A DNA stretch of 64,000 nucleotides from Scatophagus argus (GCF_020382885.2 NC_058504.1:10220519-10284518), one strand, 5' to 3'. Positions 47,577-62,089 are shown, counted from the first letter of the stretch. Notes: generated by a model from the letters alone, not told the origin. Numbers and translations: made by a program.

Positions 47577-50500
47577 GTACGTGAGTGTGTGTGTAAGCGA
47601 CCGAAGTGTTTTTGTTTGGCGTTGATCACTGTGGAAGTTAGCCGCCCATCGTGCTCACCGATTGTCTGTGTTAGCCCGTGATAAAATAAAATAAAAATGA
47701 AACAAAAAACAACAAACGAGATAAAACATATATTTTATTACCTCTGTTTGCAATGAAAGTAATCTGCGTGTTAAAAGAAACACATGCACAAGAGCAAAAT
47801 GAAGACCAGCCAGTGAGAAATATGAAAAAGGATTATGGAATAACAAACTGTGTGCTAAACTGAGTGCAGAGCTCAGTCTCTTTGTTTATTGACTTGCATA
47901 TACTGCACGTAAATATAGCATCAAACACCTGTGAGGGAGGTTTGTGCTGTGATTATGGCTATGATGTTCTCTCCTTGTGTGGGAGGGACAGCTACTTTTA
48001 TATGGTTACACATGTCCTGTGAAGTTTCCTGTAAAGACGTGTACATCTAGTACTCAGAAATATAAAAACAATATCAGGGCTTAGAATCAGCAGGGTGTTT
48101 TCACTGTCTCCATGGAAACCCCAAAAGGAGGCAGAGCAGTCCGAAAGCGGAGCTGCCATTTATGTGAAGTCTCAGTGCTGGACAGATTATGGACAGACTG
48201 CTTTGCAGTGGGCGTATGTAAAATAACCAGAGCTGAAGTTATGTGCCCTTTCAGGGCCAATACCAGCTCATTAGATCATTTATTCATCAAACATCTCAAC
48301 ACAGCTAATCATCATTTTATTTGAGTACCACATCAGGCATACAGTGAACTGTTTGCACACATGCATGTATAAATAAAGAGTGGACGTCCCTCTACACCGG
48401 ATGCAGTGTTTGTTTTTGTCGTGCTTGTTCATTCCCCCCCATTAGCCATTTGTTGTTGGGACACTACAGTCATTATCACAACCAAAATAAACATTTTTGT
48501 ATCAACTGGTGGCTGTTTCTGCAACTAATGATTATTTTCATTATCAGCTAACTTAGTGATTTTTTTTGACTAACCAAATATGTCAAAAACCAGTGAAAGT
48601 GTTTATTGCGACTTCTGAAACCTTGAAGTTACATCATCAGATGTCTTATTTTATTCAAGACCCCACAGATATTCAATTTAAAGTAATATGAAATACAGGA
48701 AGATATTTGGATTGGAAAAGCTCGGACTGTAGGATTACAGTTTTTGCTTTGTGCTAGCAATTCATAACAATCAATTGGCATTGATTGGTAATAATTTTCT
48801 GTCAGTTGACATACTGAGTGATTAGTTTTTCTTCTTTGTCATATATTTGGCTGTTGAGTTGCATTGCCGTGATTTCTTGCAGTTCTGTTTTATAATGTCA
48901 AATTCTCACGACTGAGAGTGAAAACATAGTGAAATTACTGAGGAATAAAAGATTTTTTTTCAGCAGAACATTGTTTTTGTCATGTTGACAAAATGTTTGA
49001 AATGCTTTGGAGACAACAAGAAAATTTATTTGTACCAAGGGCAGTCATAATGAAAATATCAACACAGATCAGGAAAACATATTTGCTAATACTGAAATGT
49101 AATTATTTGAGTTCCTCATAGACAAGCCAGTGTAATACTGACCAGTTCTTCAAACTATATCTTAGTTATCATAACTGAGCTACTATATATACTATATTAA
49201 TGGTATTGTTTTCAAAACATTTTAAGACAGGTGTGCTATTTGTCCACCCTTCCTCCTTCTTCCCACTAGCTGTTAATTTCCGGTATTTCTAAGTAGGATT
49301 AGAGTCTTCCTAGCGACCATTAGATGGAGCTCAAAGCCAGTTCATTTCGTGAAGACCTTTTTCCCACAAGGCCGTTTGGGTATATGGGGAAAATTTAATT
49401 GGTGTCTTGGCACAGATGGTGCATCAGGGGAGAGTGAAGCAGGCCAGCATGCCTAAATGATGCTTGATGATGAGACTTTAGCAGAAAATGATAGATATTC
49501 ATTGGCAGCTGACTGTCAGCAGGTGTAAACTGCGCCAGCATCCAGTGAATATGTTGATCGTTGACTCTCATTTATGGCATTAGCGCTTGTGTGTGTGCCT
49601 GTAAGCATTCGTGCATGCATCTGCCTCCAAATGTTTAAGTAATTATGTGTGAGTGTCATGGCAAATAATTGTAATTTGTCTCTGTTTTCCTGTAGAGGCG
49701 ACTTTGCGATGCGGTGCGTGTTTTACAAGAGCTTTTACACAGTCGCATGGTGCAAAGTAGCGTGGAATTAACAAGAGGAAACAGCTAGTAAAGTGTCATT
49801 TAGCAGAGAGGACGAGGCAAGGTGAGGAGACTGAAAAACACAACAATGCCAGAGGAAACATGACTGAAAGACTGGTGCATGAGAGAGGGTCCACATGCTG
49901 GATGACAAAAAAGCAAGGGGAGGGTCTGGAGGAGTGAAGAGGATAAAACACAGACAGGGAAGGGACACGGGCTAGTATTTAAGTCTTGGACTGCATTGCC
50001 ATGGCAACAAGCAGGTACAGGGTACCCACAAAGTGGTTTAGGGCAGCAGAGTGGGATCGTCCTTTTCGGACTGACTGATTGGCCAGCCATCTGACAGTCT
50101 GTGTGGTTGTTTTGTCGAGCAGGCGGCTGACCTTTTCATTCGATGACTAACTGATTGACTAAGGGGCTCAGAGTGATGTCAACCACGCTTAAAGAGATAT
50201 GACATTAAAATAAAAGAGCAATGAGCGTTGAGGGACAAGAAAACAATTACAAAACAGTTAGTTGCACTCATTTCAAAATTGCTCTTCGAAATTATTTTCC
50301 TGTTGCAGATATAACAGTAAAGGATCATCATTAGAAAGCAGCCAAACCACTGCCTCTGGTTTTTGACTTGTGGAGGGGAGTGTTTGGTGTTTTGTTTTGT
50401 TTTTTTCTTTACTGGCTGCTCTGAAAGGCCTTGAAGAATCATTTAGCCCTGAACTCAGCAAACATTCAAATGAGGCCAATTGTGGCCAATTATACATTGT

Positions 50501-50759
50501 AGTGTCAGGTGGGGAGGGGGCCTTTCAGGCCTGGCTGGTTGAATGCAAACACACAAAAACATGCAGACGTGTCCATGAGGCGATAGATACAAACCTGTAT
50601 TTGTGGATGTCGCAATTAGCAGGTGGAAGTGATGCTGCTCCACCCTGATCCTTCCTTCAGTCAGAACTGATTGATCAGGTAAGCAGAGCGTTGCAGGAAG
50701 GCTGGGCTGGCACTGTTTGTCGTTTGTGTTGCTCTCAATAAAGATTGGATTTACAGTAA

Positions 50760-50858
50760 TTCTCCACTCCTCCTCCTTCTCCACCTCCTTCTCCTTCTCC
50801 TCCTCCTCCTCCTCCTCCCCCTCCCCTTGTGTCCCCCTCCCTCCCTCCTTCCTTCCAC
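50760..50858 (+). repeat. Polypyrimidine tract, CTCCTC/CTT type
   Basis: About 100 bases of C and T with CTC repeats. The Glu/Gly-rich ORFs on the opposite strand at 50455-51013 are artefacts of it. Confidence 0.85.
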
Positions 50859-52614
50859 ACTTTAACAGCCCCTGGCTCCTGCCCACTCCTATAAAACACT
50901 ACAAACATAAAAACCCACAAGCACTTAAGAGTCGTCCTGGTGAGGAGGAGGGGTTGTGGGGGGGTGGGTGGGGCAGACGCAGGCAGCAACATCCTCCTCT
51001 TTACACCCCTCAATCACTCCGTCCGGAGAAGGAGAGCGAGATGGAGGGGAGGATATATTGTCTCTGATGGGGTAGCTGATTAAGATGGATTGCACAATGA
51101 AATGTCGTTGGAGTGATGAGTTCTCGGAGCATGTGTATGTGTGCGTGTGCGTGGATACAACCGCTCAGCAACTAACTTTGCATTAAAGCCTTTTTTCAAA
51201 TTGATTAAATGCAAATTCGCTTAGCTCTGCCGAGCTGCATTTTCTCTCACAAAAATTGTGATTTCCATTCCAGCACTTACTTTCAGCCGCCACAGTGTTT
51301 ATCTTGTTTGACATTAAATGACATTTATTTTGGTCTACCTTTTTCTTCGCATAGTATTGAAATCCTACTGAAATAGATTTAAAAAGTGGACGTAAAAGTT
51401 CTTTCAGCGTTTTTGTGTCATGTCCCTTTTTTCCCGTGGAGCCAACTCCCCACGTGAGAGAAAATGCAGCGGTCGGCTGATAAATCTTTCAGGCTAGACT
51501 ATAAAAAACTGTCCCTAAAATTAAGCTGTGCGCCGTCAAGTGATAAAGAATATTCTGGTCTCTATCTCAGTCTTTAGAGCTGAACCACTTGTCATCGTCA
51601 CAGTTGCTGCTTGCTGAGACTCTGTGTGAGTGTGTGCGTCTCACTTTTGCACGTGTGCTTGGATGTATTGGCAGGACTACATATATGTATTTGTGCATGA
51701 GTACACCTGCACACAGCTGCACCTGCTTGCACCAGAAATAAGAGCAGCACACATAAACCTGGCTCTGCGAGTGTGTGTGCGGCATGACGTCTGGCAGGGT
51801 GGTGCATGAGCGCTGTGCCTCTGCACGCGCTTTGTACGCAGGTGTCCTATCATGTGTTTGCATGAGATAGGGTCTCCCAGGTTTTCCTCTGCAGGTCAGA
51901 GATAAAGCTCTTGTTTGGCGCTGGAAACCCACTCATTGTGGCAACAGCTCAGAGATACAAGATTAGAGCCGATAGTTTTCCTGGCCCTCAGGTGACAGAC
52001 AGGATGAGACAGAGAGTGAGTGTCTGTAGACTACACTGTAACTTCCTCACAGATAAGAAACCTTGAAAGAAAGCCTGAATGGATTGATGAAGGGCTGGAT
52101 AGGAGATGGTCTTGTTACGTCAACATGGCGTCATTGTGACTTAGGTTTTCAAGAAGTAATGTGGTCGTTCAAAAGGACAAGCGTCTTTGCAGAGAAGTCT
52201 GGAAATTGCAAGCACAAACAGTCCGGTTGTGACTAATGGCAGACTTGAAAAGCTTGTCATATTTGCAACATTAAGTTGAGATTCAGCTCAGAGCGTGAAG
52301 CACCACAACTCATCAGGACTGATAATCAAAGTCTGAATGTGCAGTTGATGTAAAAGTTAGAGGCAGACTCACCTCAAAGTCAAATGACGGCATCAAGTAG
52401 TAGAAGACATTTCAGTATGATGTATTACAGGAGAAACCAACCTCCATCGCGGTCATTTATACGCACTGGCCTGAAAATCTGTGAACATAAAATGAGCTCC
52501 TCTGAAGACACCTGATTCTGGGAGAACACTGTCTGAAGAAATAGTTTTAATAAGAGAATGGACAGCCAATGTAACTGTATTTATCATGCTGATTACAGCA
52601 GCTGAACAGTGGCA

Positions 52615-52865
52615 ATACAAAGTCCAGATTCAAAGAGTTAAAGCAAGGCGTCTGGACTTGTGAAGATTGACTTGAAGACGTTTCACTGCTCATCCAAGCA
52701 GCTTCATCAGCTCTGGGAACTGAACTGATCAGAACTGATGAAGCTGCTTGGATAAGCAGTGAAACGTCTTCAAGTCAATCTTCACAAGTCCAGACGCCTT
52801 GCTTTAACTCTTTGAGTGAATATGAACTGGATGACTGAGAATCTCCACAGATACAAAGTCCAGAT
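52615..52865. mobile_element. Fold-back (palindromic) element with 80-bp arms and 15-bp flanking direct repeats
   Basis: Arm 52631-52710 is the reverse complement of 52735-52814 with a single mismatch in 80 bases; the loop is 24 bases. Downstream non-palindromic sequence TGAACTGGATGACTGAGAAT belongs to the same common fish repeat family. The 15-mer ATACAAAGTCCAGAT occurs at 52615-52629 and again at 52851-52865 and looks like a target-site duplication enclosing 221 bases. Confidence 0.85.
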
Positions 52866-54290
52866 GGTCATGTGTGTCCGACTGGTGATAATCAAACTAT
52901 CTTCAGCCTGGATAAGGTCTGATTAATCATCGTGAAGTACACGTGTGATGGGCAGTCGGTGAATCAATGGCTCAGTCACCTACAGAGCTAAATAAAGCAG
53001 ACATCTTTGTACTATATGTTGTGTTTGCTGTGTTCTTCCTGAAGCCTAACGGGTATAATATTATATTTTATTTAAAAAAATGTAAAAAACTTCTTCTGGT
53101 GTTAATGTGGTGCTCTTTATTTCAGGCCAACCACCTCTGATAAAACACTGTGGTAGAAATGCAAATGTATGTCACATTTAAGTTGGCATGAAATGCAGTA
53201 GTCCATGATAAACAGTAAGACTCACATGTTGCTTAAGTAAAAAAATATCATCATGACTGAATAACAGCATTTCTTTCATCTGTTTTTCAGTCGCATTCTC
53301 ATTCCCTTTCCTGTCAAGCAGATAGTTTTTGGGCTGTTGGACTGTTGACATGTGTTGAACTGCCTTTTTGGACTCACTAGCTCATAACTCTCTATGGCAC
53401 AATATTTCTTGACTGCCTGACAGATGAAAGTTTGATGACTGCCTTGTTGGTCACTGCTAGTGCTGGAGCTGTGATGGTAGCTCGCTGCCTTGCTCTAGTT
53501 GTTTTAGTCACCCAACTGCCGGAGTGAATTCGTTAAACATCTTGCCCTTGAACTGAAGACGACTCCAATTTTGTGCATGCATTTTCCACATAAAAACATT
53601 CGGCCTGACGTTCATATTTGTTACTTATCTGCTGAATATTTTTTGGTTAAAAAAAAAAAAAAAGATTAATGAAAAAATGCCGAGGTCAGTTTCACAGAGT
53701 CTAAGGTGACAACGATATTCAGTTTGCAATGATACAGAAAATAAACAGCGAATCCTCACGTTGGAGAGCAAATAATTTTTGTTTTTATTAAAAATGACAA
53801 CAAGTAGTAGCGGATTATCAAAATGTATGCTGACTACTTTTCTACCATTTCTGGCTTGATTGATAAATTGACTAAAAAAATTATTATTTGGCACAATATG
53901 AAAGGTTTTTCCCGTTCGGCAGAGATGATAAGCCACATAAACACTGACAAATCTGCCCCCGTGATAAATCTCAGCAGACAGCCAAAACAATAGCCACACT
54001 CATTAAAAATATGACATTTGCTTTATGAAGTAGTACATCTGCTCTTTTTGTCCTGAAGGTTAAATCGGCTATAATCTATATTTTTGTGATAACAGTGGGC
54101 CTGTGTGAAACAGCTGTGAGAACAGTGTGACAGTGTTGAATCTATAGAGAATCTTCCCCAGAATCTGAAGCTTCCCTTGGCTTTACAGACCTTTATAGGG
54201 TTTTTATTCCCCCCTGCTAAATATTTAGCTGTCCAGCCCAATTTTACTGATCTGCTTCGATCTCGTCACTCTCGTACTCGTCGTTTGCAG

Positions 54291-54401
54291 CTGTGAAACC
54301 CACTGTACACATCCTGCACGGCATCAAACAGCAGACAGACACAGTCAGGGACCAGCTGCTGAACATAGTGGAGCATCTAAAGAGCCTGTCATTACCCTCA
54401 G
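54291..54401 (+). other. Candidate unrecognised exon, symmetric phase 1, inside macrod1 intron
   Basis: The 111 bases lie between TTTGCAG and GTGTGG and are open in the frame that would continue macrod1 exon 3 (phase 1 in and out). They encode VKPTVHILHGIKQQTD, continuing TVRDQLLNIVEHLKSLSLPS, which looks like an amphipathic helix. I do not recognise the family. The 40 bases before the acceptor are unusually CpG-rich. A minus-strand reading (ending ANDEYESDEIEADQ) is a competing interpretation. Confidence 0.3.
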
Positions 54402-55598
54402 GTGTGGGTGAGCTAAAAAAAGATTGAAGGACATAAACATGACATAAAATATTTCTTAAAAGATATACATGTAATCTTGTTTTGATCACTTTGGTACAGC
54501 AAAAGCCTCCCAATATCAATTTAATGTTTCATTATTACAATGCACCATATGAAAATGGATGCATGGGGTAAACATCAATAATTAAATATTAGTGTGCCTT
54601 CAGCTTGAATGCTTCCATCAGTTGCAATATAAGTTCATCCCAGTGGTGGAGCATCTTTTATTGATTCCAGAGAAGGCCGTGGTTGATGATGACCGCTAGC
54701 TATAGTGGGGCCGGGTTTGGGACTTGACTGTTATAGAGGATGAAGAGACGGGGGCCAGTGGGAGGGCATGGAAGAGTGGACTCAGACATACAGGCAGCAG
54801 TGCATCGACTACAACAGCTGTGAGAGGAAGGCAAGAGGGATGTGCTGAGGGATCCTGTTTTGTGATTTTAAGAGGATAAAACAGGCGAACCCTTGGCTCT
54901 GCAGGTAGAGCCCCTTACAAGAGCATTACTCTACAGTGGCACAGTGTCACACTCCTTCTGCAAGGCTTCAGCGATTCTTAGCTGGCTTTGTCAGTGGGGC
55001 TTAGCGCCAAAATCAGCCTGGCAGACATCACTGCTTTCGACACCCTGCTAGAGTGTGTATATAAGATTGTCGGGCTTGGCTTGTTGTTGTAAATTGCTTC
55101 GGAGTGGCTAATATTATTTCTTAGACTTCACCTGAGCTGTATTTTCCTCATGTGGCTGGAGTAATAGGGGACATTTAGTGGCAATCTTTGCATGTTCATC
55201 CACTTCATAAGGGATTTTCCAGCATCAGGCCAAGGATTAAGCGGTTTTTGTCACAGACCTACTTTGAACGCCACACTATCTATTCCACTGTCCAGTGCAT
55301 AAGCTGTTGATAGTCTGTTTGTTTTATCTATGTACAACGTGTAGCAGTTATTCGAGGATAATGAAGCTGTGGCCGGCTGTAGTATTTTCCCTGTTTGTTG
55401 TCTTGTTTTCAAGGTTCCATTTCAACCATAGACGACTGCCCCTTTTTCATTGTCATTTATCCGAGGTTTTATCAGCAGAGGCATGTTGCTGTGATCCACC
55501 CAGCCTCCCAGGTAGTAACCGGGGTCAGAGGAGGTGAAAGAAAGCCCAGATCAGAGACTTGTTATGCTGTTTTTGGTCCCACAGGCCCCGCAGTGTGT

Positions 55599-55608
55599 TC
55601 TCTCTCTC

Positions 55609-55668
<60 letters not shown>
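55599..55668 (+). repeat. (TC)n microsatellite, about 70 bases
   Basis: Near-perfect TC repeat with one interruption at 55621. The Ser-Leu repeat ORFs at 55395-55840 come from it. Confidence 0.95.
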
Positions 55669-55671
<3 letters not shown>

Positions 55672-58600
55672 TACCCTTGAGCTCTTGTCAGCTCCTCTTA
55701 GGACAGGCTCATATTACAAGATGCAAAATGTCACACCAAGTTTGCTATCGCAGACAAAGAGTTTATGTCCATGTGCTCTAAGAAACCCTAAAAAACAACT
55801 ATACTTTGAGCCTGTGAGTATTTATGTGTGTGTATTTTGATGCTTTGTGAGTGCTTAAATTAAAGGCAAAATGAAATTAAAAATCCCCTTTTGACTGTTC
55901 TACTTCTGTAAAAAAAAGTGATTTTAGTTACAGTTGCATTGTTTGCTGGAAAAATAACGTGGGTTCATGTGTTGCTGCTATGAAGAAGTTGCAGATCCCT
56001 CATGACTGCACTCTTTCTCCCTGCCTTAGTAACTGTACTTCTTCAGCTCTTGTTCCTGCAGCAGTATTCCCACTGCGCTGACTTTGTGTTTTGTGAAGCA
56101 GTGCTAATGGACATGTTCTCACAGTATGCCCGTCAACTGTCTGTACACACAAGCACTTACTGGGGCAAATCGGCACTGCTGATGCTGCTTCAGTTTCAGA
56201 CTAAATATGATATGCTGTCAAAACTTATCTCAGCCTTGACCACCTCTCCGTGGTACCAGCTACCGAAGCAGGACGAAAACATTAAGCAGAGTGTGGCAGA
56301 CCTTAACCTGTTTTTCTTTTTTGCTGGAAAGAGGATGCAAAATTCAATAAAAGCAAGGGAGTGGTAAATCCGAGTAAGTTTGATCTGCATGGATTTTAAT
56401 TTGGTTGGATGCTAAGGCAAAGCCCCAATAAACTCCATCAGTGAGCTACAGAGTGAGCTGATGAGAGGCATGTGGGGCTGGTAAAGATCAGACAAATGAT
56501 GGGAAGAGCTGACATCCACTGCTGAAAAGTGAGAAAATTGAACTTGAATAGTAGTGGCTGGACAGGCAACTGGTAGATGCTCTGGACTGATGGCAAATTT
56601 GCCTTCTATAGTTGAACAACAGTTCAAATCACAGAGATATTCAGTTTACAGTCATATCAGGCAAAAAAAGGAAAATGGGAACCTTCACGTTTCATTGGAA
56701 CCTGTACATTTTTGCTTGAAAACTAACTTGCATGATTGACAAATGCAAGCTCTTTAGACGGTAGCCAGAGCTTGTGAGTACTTAGAAGTGGATTGAAGCT
56801 ATAGTGCAAAACCACTGTGTGCCATCCACAGACAGCAGTGACGTCTGTGACATCTACTGTCAGCTACAGCTACCATCTCACCATAATTATGCTTAAATAT
56901 ATTATTTTCCCTCTGTGGACTTTATGGATGTGTATACTAATGTTTCTTAAAAAAAATAATGAATGTAAAAAATGAATTTCAAATCCCAGTAGAGTAGCCT
57001 TTAATTACCATGGTCCCTGTCCAGTAATATTGCTTCTGCAGAGATTGAAGCTGTAATAATTTCTCTCTGTATTTGTTTTGGGCATTTTCACTTCGTCTTC
57101 TGTATGATTTAAAAGACATCAAATGAATACAAAATGACTCTTAGATGACTTCTTGAAGTGGCTCATTTCTGATGGTAAAGTAAATAGGCATATTTCATAT
57201 CTTTAAGGGTTTAGATGATCTGAGTGCCAGCATTCTGATGAATCAGGCTGTTCTTTATGTGCTTCAAATTCATTTTAAAAGTGTTTGTTTGTGACTGACG
57301 CTTTATTTTATGTTCAACTAGTTTTTTTTCTGGCCTCTACTTTTTTGAGATTTGTTAAGACACTGCTGACCTTCCTCTTGTCATAGCTTAATTCTAGACG
57401 CTGATGTCTCTGAAGTCGTGTTGTTATGTCCAGTCTGTCCTCTTGCATCTGTGTCTTTGCCATGGGCAAAGTTTGGAGGCTGCACTGGCTTTGTGAATTG
57501 GCTGCAGCGTGACTTTAGACAGTGCTGCTGCTCTAGTTTTTTCCAGTCCAGATCTGTCCAAGTTAATTACGGTACAACTGTCAGAAAGACCACTTTACTG
57601 GTCATTTGGGCAGCGACATGAATGCTCTCTATGTACTGAAAATTTTGAGCTTACAAGGTTCAGTGCCCTTAGTTTCCGCGGAATGTTCTGATTTTCTGTT
57701 TGTGTCTCAATTTGAGTGGGAAGATGGAAGAAGAGCTGCGATGCTTTATGATTCGTCTTCAGAGTTTTGTCCTCTCCCCCCTCCCAGTTCTTTCTCTTTA
57801 CCGCTTCCATTTAGACATCATCACAGGGCTGTGACTTGAGAGGAGCGAGTCATTGATTTACACCCTGACACTGAGAAGTTAACGTCCCCTTGGAGAGAGT
57901 TAATCCCTAATGTTGTCTGGGTCAGTAAATAAACGGAAAGAAGAAAAGCCAAACTGAAGGAGTTAGCAGAAAAGCTCATTCGTGATAATTATTTCTCTCC
58001 CACCCCTCCCTTGTTAAAAGCTTTCCCACCCCTCCAATCAATTGCCACTTTAGCTAGCAGGAAAGGATGAAGGAAGTGCGAGTCTCATTAGCCTGATTGG
58101 GCTGATGTAGGAGATGGAAAGAGATGGAGTGAATGAGGGAGTTAAAGAGAAAAGGAGTCAGCTTGATCATCAGCACTTGGCCCATCAGAGCTTCTGTCAT
58201 CAAGGCAAGTGCTGCATTCGAATGTGTTGGTCTGTTGTGCAGCGCTGTGACTCCTGGTAAAGCGTTGAGAGGATCTCTTGAAGGTGCAGTTGCTGGATTT
58301 TGTTTAGCTATTTTGTTTCCCCTGTGGTTAAGGTGTAGATTGTCAGCCTCAAAGCTGGATGACTGTGGAAGTTTACCTATTTCTAAGTATGGCTGAGAGG
58401 TGAGGGTTAAGTCCTGCCCAGCCACATTTGAAAAGAATGATCAGCCTGGCTGCAGACCTCTGAAATGATGCCTGTTGACCAGTCAAACCTCTGTAGGCGG
58501 GATTATGAATACCTTGTCATCATCCTGCATAGCTTGCTAGCTACCGATTAACAAAATGAAAAACAGCATCATAAAAATGCCGTTGGGTATGGATGGGGCT

Positions 58601-61600
58601 GATGCTGGGGTACAGGTTGATATAAGCTGAAAAACAGAAACTGTTTAACGCTTTCTGCAACTTTTTTTTTTTGAACATTGTCTAACATGAATCTGATGTA
58701 GGGCTGAACGAAAGAAGTGCAGTTCAGTCTGATTATCAGGCTACTGAATGGCAACGCTAGAAGGTCTTGCCATCATAGCCTCTTCCTGATTGCGTCCCAC
58801 TGCCTTGCTGATCTCTGTAAAAGAACTCTGGGTCAGCCAACTATTTTTGGTCCATTCTAACTTCACATGGGTCCCACTCCTCTCTGTTGGATGGTCACAT
58901 TTGTGTAAATATTACATTTGGGACAAACACAAAGAAGAAAAAAGTAAAAGGTGGAGAGTTAAGAGGTTTAAGTCCCTTGAGGCCGATCCAGCCAAAGGTT
59001 TTCAAATTATTCATTTGGTGCAGTTGTCAGTAAATCAAAAGAACCGGAGGGTGGCCCTGGTAGCAGAGAGAGCAGGACACTGAATGCAGTGATACCAGTT
59101 CAGCTGTTTTGCAGCTGAAGATACAACAATAAGCCTGAAGATAATAGTGATAAGATTAACAAGGTTGGGGTTTGGCTGTCTAGCAATTAAGCTACATCAG
59201 CTGCCTTTTATTAAAACATGTTCAAATTTCCAAAAAGTCGATGCACTCGTTAGTAACAGTTTTCATGAACCGACCAATCATAGTTCACCCTCAGTGAACA
59301 GGTGTAGATTTATTCGATTGGGCCAATATGTGCTACATACAGCATTACTACATTACATACATTTTACTAGTCATTGTTATATTGGTCAGTACTTTTGTTT
59401 ACAAGTTTGGAGTTGGTTGTGTGAGTATACCACTGGGGGTGAGGGCTTGGTGGTCCAGTCTTAGTCAAAAATTTCAAGGCCATTTTCATTCCCAGTCTGT
59501 CCCTGTTCCACAGTCTGGAACCAGCAATGGAAAAGGCTTGATTGCTTTCAGACTTTAACTGGGATGTGATGGGTCTGGATGTAGAATAGAGACATAAGAG
59601 ACGTAATAGACGTAATAGAGAGATGTAAGCTGGTGTCAGTCCATCAAGTGCGTTTTCACACTACTGAAGGAATCTTAGAATCTGTGGGTTTCAGATGCTG
59701 TTAGGCAATCTGACATGCGCTTCATTTGAAGCGTTCTAAGGATATTTGACGTGCAAAGCGGCAGACTAAATGTGACCGGGCTATTGATATTGTATAAAGC
59801 AAGTCCTCTGGGGCTGTGACAGTGTGACAGTAATGTGAAGTTTGTAAAGCAGCCAGCTGTCAAACTTGCATGTGTTTCCATGTGTAGGGCAGAGTTCAAT
59901 TTTCTGTGCAGTCTCACTTAATGCTCTCCTTAGTATAGCAATAATCGTTTACATTTCCAGGTCCTTATGACAATAATAGTGTACTGCCTGCCCTTTTTTT
60001 CCAAATACTGGTTTTGGTGCCAGACAAGTTATCAGACTAGCATTAAGACATTGGCTGTGCAGCCTAAGTTCTCAACTCCTTGGCTGCACAGGTCGAATGC
60101 TTGAAGAGAGAGAGAGAGAGAGAAAATACACTCACACACTAAGTATGGTTACAATTAGTTGAGGAATGAGATTTTTTAATGAGTTTATGAACCTTTGATG
60201 ATTGATGTTTTTCATTTATACATTTGACATTTGAATCCAATGTTCAACGTCTTACCAAACCAGCTGTGCAAATGATTTTGAGTAGAACTTAGACACACAA
60301 GACGAAATGAGAAAAAAATTTCATATGGAAATTAAAGGCACACTGGGGGAAGATTATCCTCATTGTAGGCAGTGTTATTTGAATAATAAAGTATAATGCA
60401 GCCTGACAATAAGACTCCATTTTCTCTCATCTCTGTAATCATAGCTTAGTGAACAAAGTACAAAGGATGTATTATTGTAACCTCCAAAATGGGCTTTAAT
60501 CTAACTCTGAGTCCTCTTGGCTTCTCTCCACCAGCAAATACAAGAGGCCCTCATTGCCTGCTCGCATGTCGTCATCTCAGACGACGTTTTTGTCACAAAA
60601 TCACACATGGACACGCCGAGAGTACAGGGAGTACACACAGCATACACTGCTCACAATTGCCATCTCGTAATTGCGATCTATCACGCGTTGAAGTGACTTG
60701 GTGCTTGATGTGGACGCTGTCAGCTGCATTATCAAAGCTTTGGATATGACAAGACTAGGTATAGGAGCTATTTATCCACTTATCCTGTTGTTGTCATTGT
60801 CCACGGGTGGCATGGGCAGCTCTGGTTAGAGCTAGACTGACAGACAGTCATTAATAAATGCATCCTTTGTACAGTATACAGTGTACAGTATGTGAACATG
60901 TAATATGAGGATCAAAAGGTCAACATAGGATGAACATCTGATTGTAGGCTGTGATGTTCATTGCATTTTATTGTCACATATTTACCTGACTTTTAGAATC
61001 CTAGTTGCATATTTATTGTGCTTTCAAACTGGTAGGTTTGGCTTTTTATTTCAGTTAATGCAGTTAATGAAAGCATAATATGTGGTTTTGTTAAGCCCCT
61101 GACAAACATCTGTTTTCGGTGCAAGAGCATGTACGATTTTGCTCAATTTGCTTTCAGCTCAGCGCAGTCCATTCATTAAAGAGGAAGAATATTTATTTCT
61201 GTTTTGGTTCCTGATGTTTATCGAGTAAACTGTAAGCAAACTGTGTGTAGATTTTTATTTAATGGAAAACGAAGAAAAAGTCAAGGACACTCTGATGTGC
61301 ATACAAAGGATCAATCACAGTACCGCCAAGCAGAGAAAAGTTTTTTTTACTGGATTTATTGACAAAAGGAAGATTACAGAATATTATCAGCCTCATCTTT
61401 TGAATGTTAGCGGCTATACAAGTCTTGTAAGTTAGGGAGAGAGGGCAGTAACATGTTAAGACAATTTGATTGATGGTTGTGTTTCACTTATTTTGCAAAA
61501 ATATTTGTTGACATTTTTTTATTTTCTTTTTTTTTTCACCATTAAAATGTAGAAGCTTGGACCAGCAGCACATTGTTTGTGCTGGACATCAGGCATGATC

Positions 61601-62089
61601 ACAATTCACTCTGTGGCATTTTCGACTTAGTAATGAATAATTTAATGTGCTCCTGGAATTCATTTATTTTTTTGGCTGCGATGTGTCTGCCTCTGCTGGA
61701 GAAAGGCTGAGAGTCAGTACTCCAGAGAAATCACAAGTTGCCATAACTGCAAGTGCTGAGGTCTCTGTGTGGTCCAGAAAGAAGCCCTGGAGGGTTGGGC
61801 AGTAAGCCGACAATGAGTGAAGGCTTAGAGCTCTGGAAGACCCTGTCCAGCAGGAGCCCACCCCCTGAAGCGCTGCTCCGCCAGAGTTGTTTCTCTTCTC
61901 GGTTCGCTCATGTAGGCAGGAGATGAAACTGCATGTCTGATGGTTTATCATGTTTAAAGAAAAGGAAATCCATCAATTATTCACTTAATGTCGGTCTGAG
62001 ACAGATAATGACGCAAAACGCACAAAGACCACTTTACTACTTTTTTTTGAAATAGACTTTTAACTTTGTGTTCTTATTGTAAATATTGT

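Noticed and set aside
50455-51067. Glu/Lys- and Gly-rich ORFs on both strands
   Set aside because: They are produced by the CTC/CTT pyrimidine tract at 50760-50858 and have no splice context or family features.
55395-55840. ORFs with long Ser-Leu repeats
   Set aside because: Direct translation of the TC microsatellite.
60535-60696. Open frame after a good acceptor (CTCTCCACCAG), reading QIQEALIACSHVVISDDVF..
   Set aside because: It looks coding-like and has some CpGs, but it ends in a stop, has no convincing partner exon and no recognised family.
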